Position numbers and translations under genes: made by a program. Of a stretch of 20,744 nucleotides of DNA, positions 7,457 through 14,388 are shown piece after piece; positions within the stretch are counted from its first letter, which is position 1; each line of letters begins with the position of its first letter. The stretch comes from a virus: positions 1-20,744 of the IMG/VR virus record IMGVR_UViG_3300021165_002221; one strand, given 5' to 3'. The notes below the pieces were generated by a model that did no database searches, was not told where the DNA came from, and worked only from the letters and a program-made list of their open reading frames with translations.

Positions 7457-8350
7457 TTAAAGCATTATAGATGGGGTTAAAATATTAATATTATGCGAAA
7501 ACTCAGTAACTAAATCATATCTTTTAGCTGTCTCTAAAGATGGATAAAAAATTAATCCATGAAACGGTTCAATATCATAAAAAACATTTAACGTTGGTAT
7601 ATGTGGATGTGGAAGATCAATAAGTTGAGACTGAACAAAACTTTCATCTAGAGACTTTAAATATTTTTCCAATTCATATTGCATATTTTTTGAATATTTT
7701 TCAAAAGGAAAATATTCATTATAGTATTTCATTTCCAAAACTTGTGTTGCATGAATATATCTAAAATCTTCTAGAGCATCATATCCTAAATTAATTTTAT
7801 TTCCAACTTGAACTCCAACATAATCGACAGCAGCACATTGATTACCAATTCTCAATTCACCGTCACCAGTGCTTTCAAATTGCCAATCAATCTTATTTAA
7901 ACATTCAGTTTTAGCGAACCAAAAAGGTGCTTTTAAATGTGATGGGTGGGGATATTTTTTATCTGCAAATTCTCCATTATGAATTTGACTAGCACCGAAC
8001 CCAATTTTATCATGGCAATCTAAAGTCTCTATTATATTCTTTAACCATTCATCCCTTTTTAAAACAATATCATCAGAAATAAATACGAAATATTCATAAT
8101 CTTCTCTATATTTGTAAAAAAAATATCGATATGCTCCGAATGCCATGTGCGGAACATCCTGACCATTAATAATTTTATTTTCTAAAATTAGATCACCATC
8201 TTTATTTTTAACTTGATTTGGAACTCCTAAAAAATCTCTATGAACTAAAATTAAATCATGATCATAATTTGCTTCACAATTCAAATATGATCGCCAAAAT
8301 ATATCTTGAAATCTTTGTCCACACAAAGCAATAACAGCAACTTTTTTCAT
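7457..8350 (-). CDS. Putative GT-A-fold glycosyltransferase
   Basis: This 297-residue protein opens with a strand (KVAVIALCG, 3-11). It carries an acidic cluster YFVFISDDIVLKRDEWL at 87-103, which has the position and surroundings of the DxD-type metal motif in GT-A enzymes. HPSHLKAPFWFAKTECL (135-151) looks like the acceptor-side segment. No specific CAZy family is recognised. The gene is AT-rich like its neighbours. Its ATG overlaps the stop of the upstream transferase by one base (TAATG). The C-terminal region, with HPHIPTLNVFYDIEPFHG, is not familiar. Glycosyltransferase is the best reading, with donor and acceptor unknown. Confidence 0.6.
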   Translation of the reverse strand: MKKVAVIALCGQRFQDIFWRSYLNCEANYDHDLILVHRDFLGVPNQVKNKDGDLILENKIINGQDVPHMAFGAYRYFFYKYREDYEYFVFISDDIVLKRDEWLKNIIETLDCHDKIGFGASQIHNGEFADKKYPHPSHLKAPFWFAKTECLNKIDWQFESTGDGELRIGNQCAAVDYVGVQVGNKINLGYDALEDFRYIHATQVLEMKYYNEYFPFEKYSKNMQYELEKYLKSLDESFVQSQLIDLPHPHIPTLNVFYDIEPFHGLIFYPSLETAKRYDLVTEFSHNINILTPSIML

Positions 8351-9039
8351 TACTCAACTCCAACTAACTGCTCAAGAGTAACATGATCAGGCTCATTAAA
8401 AGCCCTATCAGGTTTATGCTTGATAAGTTGAACAACAGAATGTGAGTTAATAGAGAAATTATACTTTTCTCTGACCTGCATAGACCAAGTTACATCTTCA
8501 CTTTGCCCCCAAGATAATCTTTCATCCAAAGGAAATTCTAACATCACATCTTTTTTGGCAACCCAATATGCACCAGAAAAATACATATACCTCGACAAAT
8601 GAGTCATTGTATATGGGATCAAGCATTCTTTATTACGTGCCATAATTCCGTCCATAAAATTGCCATTGTGAGGCCATATAGACCAATCCCTGTATCGAAC
8701 ACCATCAGTATTGAGTATTGGATTCATACAGGTTTTATAGTCTTCTCCAAACTTTAACCATCCATCATACCACCCATCATTATACTTAATGTAATCATGA
8801 GAATAAACTATATTCTCATACTTTGCATTTTGAGTTATAAGGTTTTTCTTTCTTGTAATCCAGGCAGGTTTTTGATTTTCATCAAAAGATATAACAGTAG
8901 TATTGTGCCTTGAAACAGAACTATTTCCCACAACTAAAACTTCATATTCTGGAATATTTTGATTCTCAATGCTATCAATTACATTATTGACATATTCATC
9001 TGTAGTTCCAGATGTTACAATCCCAAATGTAAATTTCAT
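8350..9039 (-). CDS. GT2-like glycosyltransferase
   Basis: The 229-residue product starts with MKFTFGIVTSG and the asymmetric DEYVNNVIDSIENQNIP helix typical of GT2 enzymes, then the EVLVVGNSS strand. HDYIKYNDGW at 81-90 replaces the usual DxD, and WGQSEDVTWSMQVR (177-190) matches the ED-containing acceptor block that often includes the catalytic base. The start is placed at the ATG ending at 9039. A TTG 33 nt upstream would add eleven residues and overlap the preceding gene by 29 nt without improving the fold. Substrates cannot be deduced. Confidence 0.72.
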   Translation of the reverse strand: MKFTFGIVTSGTTDEYVNNVIDSIENQNIPEYEVLVVGNSSVSRHNTTVISFDENQKPAWITRKKNLITQNAKYENIVYSHDYIKYNDGWYDGWLKFGEDYKTCMNPILNTDGVRYRDWSIWPHNGNFMDGIMARNKECLIPYTMTHLSRYMYFSGAYWVAKKDVMLEFPLDERLSWGQSEDVTWSMQVREKYNFSINSHSVVQLIKHKPDRAFNEPDHVTLEQLVGVE

Positions 9040-9043
9040 TTTT

Positions 9044-9682
9044 TTAAAATCCAAATCCGTAAATTTTATCAACTATGACTAATGTAGAATCATCCCCACC
9101 ACCATTATCTTGTATTGCAATTTTCGGATTGGCAAGATAATATTCTACATTATATTTTTTCGCTAACTCATTAAACGCACCATCAGCAGTCCAGATTAAA
9201 TCTTTATTAAAATCAAGAAGTATTTCTGCACAGGATTTTTTGACGTTCATTGCATGAGTATGCCCAACGCCGCCTCCTGTCAAAATATTTAGATTTGAAG
9301 AATAACCGCATCCTGCAGAGTCTTCTTGATACCCAAGATAAAAAACTGAATATTCGTCAGGAAGTTGATTGGTATAATTTTCAATATTAAAGATATGATC
9401 ATTAAAATCACAATCATCTTCTAAAATCAAAGCATTCTGAATATTTTCATTTACAATTTTTTCATAGATTCTATAATGACTTAACGCACAGGAAAGTTGT
9501 CCACGAGTAAGTCTAGATCCTACTTCTCTGTAGGGAGTAACATCTAAATCTCCACCATATGCACCATAAAAAAATTCATAATCAACACCTTCAAGGCGTT
9601 TTTTCATATTATTAATTCGATCAGTAAAAGAAGGAATTGTGATAATAAATATCCGATCAAATACTTTATTTAAATTTTTCAT
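9044..9682 (-). CDS. Glycosyltransferase family 25, second copy
   Basis: At 212 residues this is a compact GT25 member. FIITIPSFTDR (12-22) is the N-terminal signature, SRLTRGQLSCALSHYRIYEK (56-75) is the conserved helix block, and ALILEDDCDF (84-93) holds the metal-binding acidic motif. A glycine-rich TGGGVGHTHAM loop (135-145) replaces the aromatic-rich segment of the other GT25 product at 2272-3072, so the two are distant. The gene overlaps the next upstream gene by 4 nt and is followed by a 4-nt gap before the GT2-like gene. It is predicted to be cytoplasmic and to act on LPS-type glycans. Donor unknown. Confidence 0.85.
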   Translation of the reverse strand: MKNLNKVFDRIFIITIPSFTDRINNMKKRLEGVDYEFFYGAYGGDLDVTPYREVGSRLTRGQLSCALSHYRIYEKIVNENIQNALILEDDCDFNDHIFNIENYTNQLPDEYSVFYLGYQEDSAGCGYSSNLNILTGGGVGHTHAMNVKKSCAEILLDFNKDLIWTADGAFNELAKKYNVEYYLANPKIAIQDNGGGDDSTLVIVDKIYGFGF

Positions 9683-10356
9683 TGTCTACTCAAGGTGTGT
9701 TTGTAAATGTATTTTGTAAATCCTGTATTTCGTCTATAATGGGTGGCATCCCATATCCAGTCTTCGCCAAGAAAAGTTGCAGAATGATCAAACCCACAAG
9801 CATAGTATGCGACTGCACCTAAAATTCTTTCTGTTGCAAAGGTATCACTCTTACAATCTGCTTTGAGTTTATCAATACCAAACTCTTTCATTTTTTTCAT
9901 AGCAGAAGCAGGAACATAAAAACTATTATTATTCACACCATATGCATGATGAAGTGGCCAAGATTTTTCAAACAAATCATAAAAAACATCTTCACCACAT
10001 CCTGGACAAGGATCATCCATCAAACGATATGCAGATTGGGCAACCATTTTGGTCCCTTGTGAAGGAACTCTAACAATATGTTCCCAATCCTCTGCCACAA
10101 TCTCAATTGAATCTTGGAACATAAAGTATTCCGATTCATCAGGATACGCATTTGTTCCATAATTAAATGCACCAATCTCATACTTTAAATCAGTATTCTC
10201 AAATAGACAATCATACTTTTCAGCGACTGATTTTGATACTTGAGATCCTGATGTTTCTACACAAAGAACTTTATGATTTTCTTTTGAATACTTGCGAATT
10301 GATTTCAAACATTGTTCTAAAATGTCTGGGCTCTCGTGAGTGCAAACAATAATCAT
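9679..10356 (-). CDS. GT2-like glycosyltransferase with atypical metal motif
   Basis: This 225-residue protein begins with MIIVCTHESPDILEQCLKSI, the standard GT-A opening strand and helix, followed by a VLCVETSGS strand and GAFNYGTNAYP (62-72), which corresponds to the N-x-G region of GT2. At the place of the DxD motif it has FMFQDSIEI (78-86), so only one acidic residue of the pair is kept. CPGCG (117-121) is an unusual Cys pair and may hold a structural metal or simply lie on a loop. GAGGA lies 8 nt before the ATG. It overlaps both neighbours by 4 nt. Transferase by fold, with uncertain activity. Confidence 0.65.
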   Translation of the reverse strand: MIIVCTHESPDILEQCLKSIRKYSKENHKVLCVETSGSQVSKSVAEKYDCLFENTDLKYEIGAFNYGTNAYPDESEYFMFQDSIEIVAEDWEHIVRVPSQGTKMVAQSAYRLMDDPCPGCGEDVFYDLFEKSWPLHHAYGVNNNSFYVPASAMKKMKEFGIDKLKADCKSDTFATERILGAVAYYACGFDHSATFLGEDWIWDATHYRRNTGFTKYIYKHTLSRQ

Positions 10357-11225
10357 TTTAAAATTTCCTCAAATATATTAACCAGATAATCTATTTTAAA
10401 TAGATCTTCGGTATTTACAAATTTCTCTTTCATATAATCCATATACAAATCATCATCATTATCAATTTCAACTACCCTCTCCGCTAACTTTTCGTTACTA
10501 CCATAATCATTCCAATTTAAAAAACTTTTAGTATTAAAGTCTTTTCCTATTTCAACATTTCCCCAATAAATGGGAATACTTAATGCCATCATTGGTTCGT
10601 AAATTTTTTCAGTCGTATATCCTATCTTCCCGTTATACTCTAAACAGTTTTCAAATGCCATTGAAAACTTATAATACTTTAAAACTTCACACTTATTAAT
10701 CGATCCTGCAATGGTTCCAGACTCTCCACCAATAATTGGTCCGTTGTTATAATGCTCACCTAAAGCATCTACCTGTTTATACATACTCATAATTTCAAAA
10801 AATGCGGACCTCTGGCACTCAGGTTTACCAGATCCTCTAGCAACATATGCACAAAACTTTGGTTTGTAATTTAAAATAGTATCGTTAATCTGTGTTTTAC
10901 TATAAAGAATTTCTTCATAAGAACTAGTAAAACCACATTTATAATATTCATACGCATAAAGAAGATATAGAGGGAATCTATAAAATCTAGAATCATCAAT
11001 ATAAAATGATGTCAGTGCATAGTCTTGAACTCCAATGTCATAAAATGGTTCACCGCTAAAATAAACCATTTTAGCGTTTTGATATCTTTCCCGAAAATCA
11101 TTTGTTATTACCAAATCAGGATTATCTGGAGTTACCTCTACATCGTATTTTTGCGATAATGCATATGTAAAGACATTATCGTAAATATCAAACTTTCCCC
11201 AAAAGGATGTAAACCACACTCTCAT
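10353..11225 (-). CDS. Glycosyltransferase family 10, probable alpha-1,3/1,4-fucosyltransferase
   Basis: The 290-residue product is a clear GT10 protein. It has MRVWFTSFWG at the N terminus, FSGEP (56-60) in the acceptor-side domain, KFCAYVARG (123-131), and the GDP-fucose-binding block KFSMAFEN (186-193) with YTTEKIYEPMMALSIPIYWG (203-222), followed by FNTKSFLNW. The family transfers L-fucose from GDP-fucose in alpha-1,3 or alpha-1,4 linkage, as in Helicobacter Lewis-antigen synthesis. It is shorter than Helicobacter enzymes and lacks their C-terminal heptad repeats and amphipathic tail. Overlaps of 4 nt join it to the genes on both sides. Donor supply comes from the gmd and fcl genes of this operon. 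Confidence 0.9.
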   Translation of the reverse strand: MRVWFTSFWGKFDIYDNVFTYALSQKYDVEVTPDNPDLVITNDFRERYQNAKMVYFSGEPFYDIGVQDYALTSFYIDDSRFYRFPLYLLYAYEYYKCGFTSSYEEILYSKTQINDTILNYKPKFCAYVARGSGKPECQRSAFFEIMSMYKQVDALGEHYNNGPIIGGESGTIAGSINKCEVLKYYKFSMAFENCLEYNGKIGYTTEKIYEPMMALSIPIYWGNVEIGKDFNTKSFLNWNDYGSNEKLAERVVEIDNDDDLYMDYMKEKFVNTEDLFKIDYLVNIFEEILK

Positions 11226-11686
11226 TTTAGTTTCTCCACATAATCACTACAAATTCCGTGACAGTTATACACTCTCAGAGAATCAAAATTTTCTAATTCA
11301 GTTTTCCATTCCGGCATTACAATAACTGATTTGGGTGTGTAAGACTTCCCCGGATAAGTCCAGATGTAGTTTCTACTGGTTAAAGTATAATCATCATCTT
11401 GATGCCAAAAATAATTATATCCCCCAGTTTTATCTACAAAATGATAGAGAGAGTCAATATTTTTACAGTGAATCCACAAACTCTCCATACGTTGAGCTAA
11501 CCAATATGGTGTTACAACATATTGTGGATCATCATGTCCTAGATAAAACTTATTATCTAAACTATCATATCTAACATCAATCTCAACATCATAACCATTA
11601 GAAATTGCATCATCAATATAGTCTGGTTTATTTTCTTCTAATGGATTTGGACCATTGGTATTGCCCCGATGTGCTATAAGTTTCAT
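11222..11686 (-). CDS. Short glycerophosphodiester phosphodiesterase-like protein
   Basis: This 154-residue protein has the N-terminal active-site elements of the GDPD TIM-barrel family: LIAHRGN (3-9, His6 and Arg7), the Glu18-Asn19 pair in EENKPDYI, the metal-binding EIDVR (Glu35, Asp37) and GHDDP with His51, then HCKN at 73-76. These are the residues that hydrolyse glycerophosphodiesters. The protein is much shorter than the usual 240 or so residues, so the C-terminal barrel strands are reduced. No signal peptide is present. It stands between a HAD-nucleotidyltransferase fusion and a GT10 gene, overlapping both by 4 nt. It may release a glycerol- or choline-type phosphate or act on a sugar phosphodiester, but this is inference. 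Confidence 0.75.
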   Translation of the reverse strand: MKLIAHRGNTNGPNPLEENKPDYIDDAISNGYDVEIDVRYDSLDNKFYLGHDDPQYVVTPYWLAQRMESLWIHCKNIDSLYHFVDKTGGYNYFWHQDDDYTLTSRNYIWTYPGKSYTPKSVIVMPEWKTELENFDSLRVYNCHGICSDYVEKLK

Positions 11687-13050
11687 TCCTTATGATGCTC
11701 CAAGAAGTAATTCAAATCTTCGGGTGTGCCAATACCCCACATTCCATCTTTTTCGATTTCTTTAATACGAATTTTCTTTCCGTCTTGTATTGCTTCATTA
11801 AATACTGGGCAGACATAGAATTCATTATTAACTCTAATATCTTTCCCAATCATTTGCTCCGCATACTTCACATAGTCAGAACCTTTCTTCCAATAGTAAA
11901 TACCAACAGTTGCGTGTTCGGAAATCGGTTTCTTCTCTGCAACCTCAGATACATAACCATCCTCACCAAGTTTGGCATAAGACCACTTGGGGTGAGTTGC
12001 TGGGAATGTAATGATCCCACCATCACACTCACCATTCTGAAAAGCATAGAGAGTTTCGTTTGAATCCCAAACAACAAACTGGTCAGAGTTTGCCATTACG
12101 AGTGGTTCATCACTATTGATGAATTCCTTGGCAAGAAGAGTCGTGCAGGCAGCACCTTCAGTTATTCCATCAACCTGAACAATATTACAATCGGGAGCAA
12201 TCAAAGGAAGAAGATAGTTGAGATTATACTTTTCATAATGCTCTTTCTGAACAATAAAAGTATAGTTTGCCTTGATGTTCAAATTTTCTACAACAACCTG
12301 AATCATAGGTTTGCCGCGAACCTCAATCAAAGGTTTGGGGAATGTGTATCCCTGACTAGCAAATCTACTGCCAGCGCCTGCCATAGGAATCAATACATTC
12401 ATGGTCTTACTCTCCCACGCCACTTTTTGTTTTGTGCCATTTAAAATTTTTTTAATCCGATCAATCTTTGTTTGATTGAGATCTTTACGATCTTCAACAG
12501 GAACAAGATGTGCTTTACTATCAAGAGCACCTTGACGACCAATGTGACTATCTTCAATAATGACTGTATCTGCAGGAAGAGCACCAAGGGCGGTCATACA
12601 CTTCCAATACATTGCAGGAAATGGTTTGTTACGAACAACGTCTTCATTAGACACATACATGTCCACAAACTCTAATACTCCCAATCTTAATAAAATGATT
12701 TTAACAGTATTCCTAATAGAATTAGATGCCACTGCAATCTTGTAACCAACATCTACAAGTTGCTGGAAGTATCCCATCAACTCATAATCCTTTGCCACAC
12801 AGTCATTGAAGATCTTAAGAGTTGCCTCTTGCTTATCTTGCCAGATCTGATCATAGAGTTCTACAGGTAGTCCCTTATTCTTAGTAAGAAGTTCCAGTTT
12901 TGCTCTGGTAGGAAGACCATCATAAATGCTGACATGATCTTCTCTGCTGATAGCATACTTGTCCCCAAGTGCCTGGTTTAGTGCTTCATAATGATAGTCT
13001 TTACTATCAATAAGAACACCATCTAAATCAAAGATTACAAGTTTAGTCAT
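11683..13050 (-). CDS. HAD phosphatase fused to sugar-phosphate nucleotidyltransferase
   Basis: The 455-residue product joins two enzymes. Residues 1 to about 205 are a beta-phosphoglucomutase-type HAD hydrolase with motif I FDLDGVL (Asp8, Asp10), motif II ASN (108-110), Lys142 in NKPFP, and motif IV IEDS (165-168). From about Met217 a nucleotidyltransferase begins with NVLIPMAGAGSRF and FPKPLIEVRGKPM, has the metal-site NSDQ (321-324), and ends with MWGIGTPEDL (437-446). Such transferases activate sugar or alcohol phosphates with NTPs. Met217 is in frame and could give the second domain alone. The gene looks more GC-rich than its neighbours. Dephosphorylation and nucleotide activation of related intermediates is implied, comparable in logic to GmhB and HddC, but the substrate is unknown. 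Confidence 0.85.
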   Translation of the reverse strand: MTKLVIFDLDGVLIDSKDYHYEALNQALGDKYAISREDHVSIYDGLPTRAKLELLTKNKGLPVELYDQIWQDKQEATLKIFNDCVAKDYELMGYFQQLVDVGYKIAVASNSIRNTVKIILLRLGVLEFVDMYVSNEDVVRNKPFPAMYWKCMTALGALPADTVIIEDSHIGRQGALDSKAHLVPVEDRKDLNQTKIDRIKKILNGTKQKVAWESKTMNVLIPMAGAGSRFASQGYTFPKPLIEVRGKPMIQVVVENLNIKANYTFIVQKEHYEKYNLNYLLPLIAPDCNIVQVDGITEGAACTTLLAKEFINSDEPLVMANSDQFVVWDSNETLYAFQNGECDGGIITFPATHPKWSYAKLGEDGYVSEVAEKKPISEHATVGIYYWKKGSDYVKYAEQMIGKDIRVNNEFYVCPVFNEAIQDGKKIRIKEIEKDGMWGIGTPEDLNYFLEHHKE

Positions 13051-13418
13051 AAAAACTTTTTAATTTTTTCTTTTGTCAAGTCAGAGTAATTTAATGCTTT
13101 ATCATCTACAAAAACATCATAATGAATTTTTCCCATCACAAGATGATCATACTTCAATTCCCAAGCATTAAGTTGATTTATAGTTTTGGTATACAATTCA
13201 CTATAAATCAAAAGAATATTTCCATTGAATTGGGACATCCCTCTAGCAGTATATATTACAATTTTATTACCCTCCTCATAAAGATCATTGATTAGATCTA
13301 TAACTTCTAAATTAGGTTGGCAATGATCATACTTTTGTGGACCTAGATGCTCATATCCATTTGGACGATAACAAATAACATCATCTAAATCAAATGCGAT
13401 AGTTTTTAGTTTGCTCAT
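13047..13418 (-). CDS. Small HAD-superfamily phosphatase of capsule/LPS type
   Basis: This 123-residue HAD protein has motif I FDLDDV (Asp10, Asp12), motif II YTARG (Thr57), motif III in MGKIHYD (Lys97) and motif IV VDDKA (Asp105, Asp106). There is no sizeable cap domain, as in small phosphatases found in capsule clusters such as Campylobacter Cj1435. Members of that group remove phosphate from small sugar or amino-alcohol phosphates. The gene overlaps the upstream aldolase-like gene by 29 nt, the longest overlap in the window, and the next gene by 4 nt. Substrate unknown; a role in the same pathway as its immediate neighbours is inferred from this coupling. Confidence 0.8.
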   Translation of the reverse strand: MSKLKTIAFDLDDVICYRPNGYEHLGPQKYDHCQPNLEVIDLINDLYEEGNKIVIYTARGMSQFNGNILLIYSELYTKTINQLNAWELKYDHLVMGKIHYDVFVDDKALNYSDLTKEKIKKFL

Positions 13419-14388
13419 TTAACAATCCAAGTTTAGATTTAATTCTTCTCTGTATGAGTTTATCTGCTGTTGGGAAAGTAGATTTTATTTTAGTGATAAA
13501 TTCTTGATCAGATAAGACATAATGACAACAAGTCATTATTAACTGATCTTTAGATACTCGTTTAATATCTGGAATCCATTTTTTCCACTTGTTTGAATTA
13601 TAGCATATCTGATATAATTGTTCAAATTTTTCCTTATCCCCCTTACATTCTTCCAAATAATATTCAGATTCCACTTGCCCATACTCTGGTGCTATATTAA
13701 TTGCATCTAGTCCAATTTGAAATCTCAATTCAACATCAAAAGAATCAGTTAAATAATCACCATTATGTTCTTTACTCATTAAACCAAAATCTTTAACAAC
13801 TTTGATAAATTTATTCAATCTTTTATTATTAAAATTACCAGTATTTGTTCTTGTGGACAAATCAAGTCTTGTTCCAGACTGAACTACAGCATACTTAATT
13901 TGATTGAATTGATTTTGACTTAATCTATCTTTTAAGTAAGATAAAAACCAGTCAAGTTCCTCTGGTTCATATCTAAAAATTGCTTCTTCAGTTCCAACCT
14001 CATACATCATACTTGAGTTTTGATTCCAAAGATTTATCAGAATACTGCGAGTTTTTTCTGCTGCTTGCTCTACAGATTGAGATGCTCTAAAAGGATCAAT
14101 GTGAATTAAATCAAAATATTTACAATCCTCATCAAAAGAATTCATACCATCGTCAGGATCTTTTCCTTGCAATTCTCCACCATGATCTCTACACAAGAAA
14201 ATAGAAGAATTTTCATTCCGAACGTATTCTGAAAAATTTTTAGTATTCCAATCATTAACATATCCACCAGTATAATCAACTTGCCTTCTGGATGGAATAA
14301 GACCAATAGAATGCTGTTGACCGTGTTCAATTACACAATCAACAACATTTTTACTCATTGGTCCGATGTAATATTTTGGAAATATCAT
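13390..14388 (-). CDS. GatZ/KbaZ-like TIM-barrel (tagatose-bisphosphate aldolase superfamily) protein
   Basis: The 332-residue product has spaced motifs resembling the GatZ/KbaZ subunit of class II tagatose-1,6-bisphosphate aldolases: GLIPSRRQVDYTGGYVND (29-46) at the place of the SNQVNQFGGYT block, CRDHGG (66-71) for the GDHLGP motif, LIHIDPF (94-100), YEVGTEEA (129-136) for the conserved IGTE strand, and VVQSGTRLD (168-176) for VVQPG. The similarity is by memory of motif order, not by alignment, and the family's own catalytic role is uncertain, since GatZ needs a partner. It overlaps the fusion gene upstream by 4 nt and the HAD gene by 29 nt. It could form or split a phosphorylated three- to six-carbon precursor. 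Confidence 0.55.
   Translation of the reverse strand: MIFPKYYIGPMSKNVVDCVIEHGQQHSIGLIPSRRQVDYTGGYVNDWNTKNFSEYVRNENSSIFLCRDHGGELQGKDPDDGMNSFDEDCKYFDLIHIDPFRASQSVEQAAEKTRSILINLWNQNSSMMYEVGTEEAIFRYEPEELDWFLSYLKDRLSQNQFNQIKYAVVQSGTRLDLSTRTNTGNFNNKRLNKFIKVVKDFGLMSKEHNGDYLTDSFDVELRFQIGLDAINIAPEYGQVESEYYLEECKGDKEKFEQLYQICYNSNKWKKWIPDIKRVSKDQLIMTCCHYVLSDQEFITKIKSTFPTADKLIQRRIKSKLGLLNEQTKNYRI

Noticed and set aside
11683-13050. Two separate genes joined by a sequencing error
   Set aside because: The frame is continuous with a plausible linker and no sign of frameshift, and both domains are complete. A true fusion is the simpler reading, although the internal Met217 is noted.
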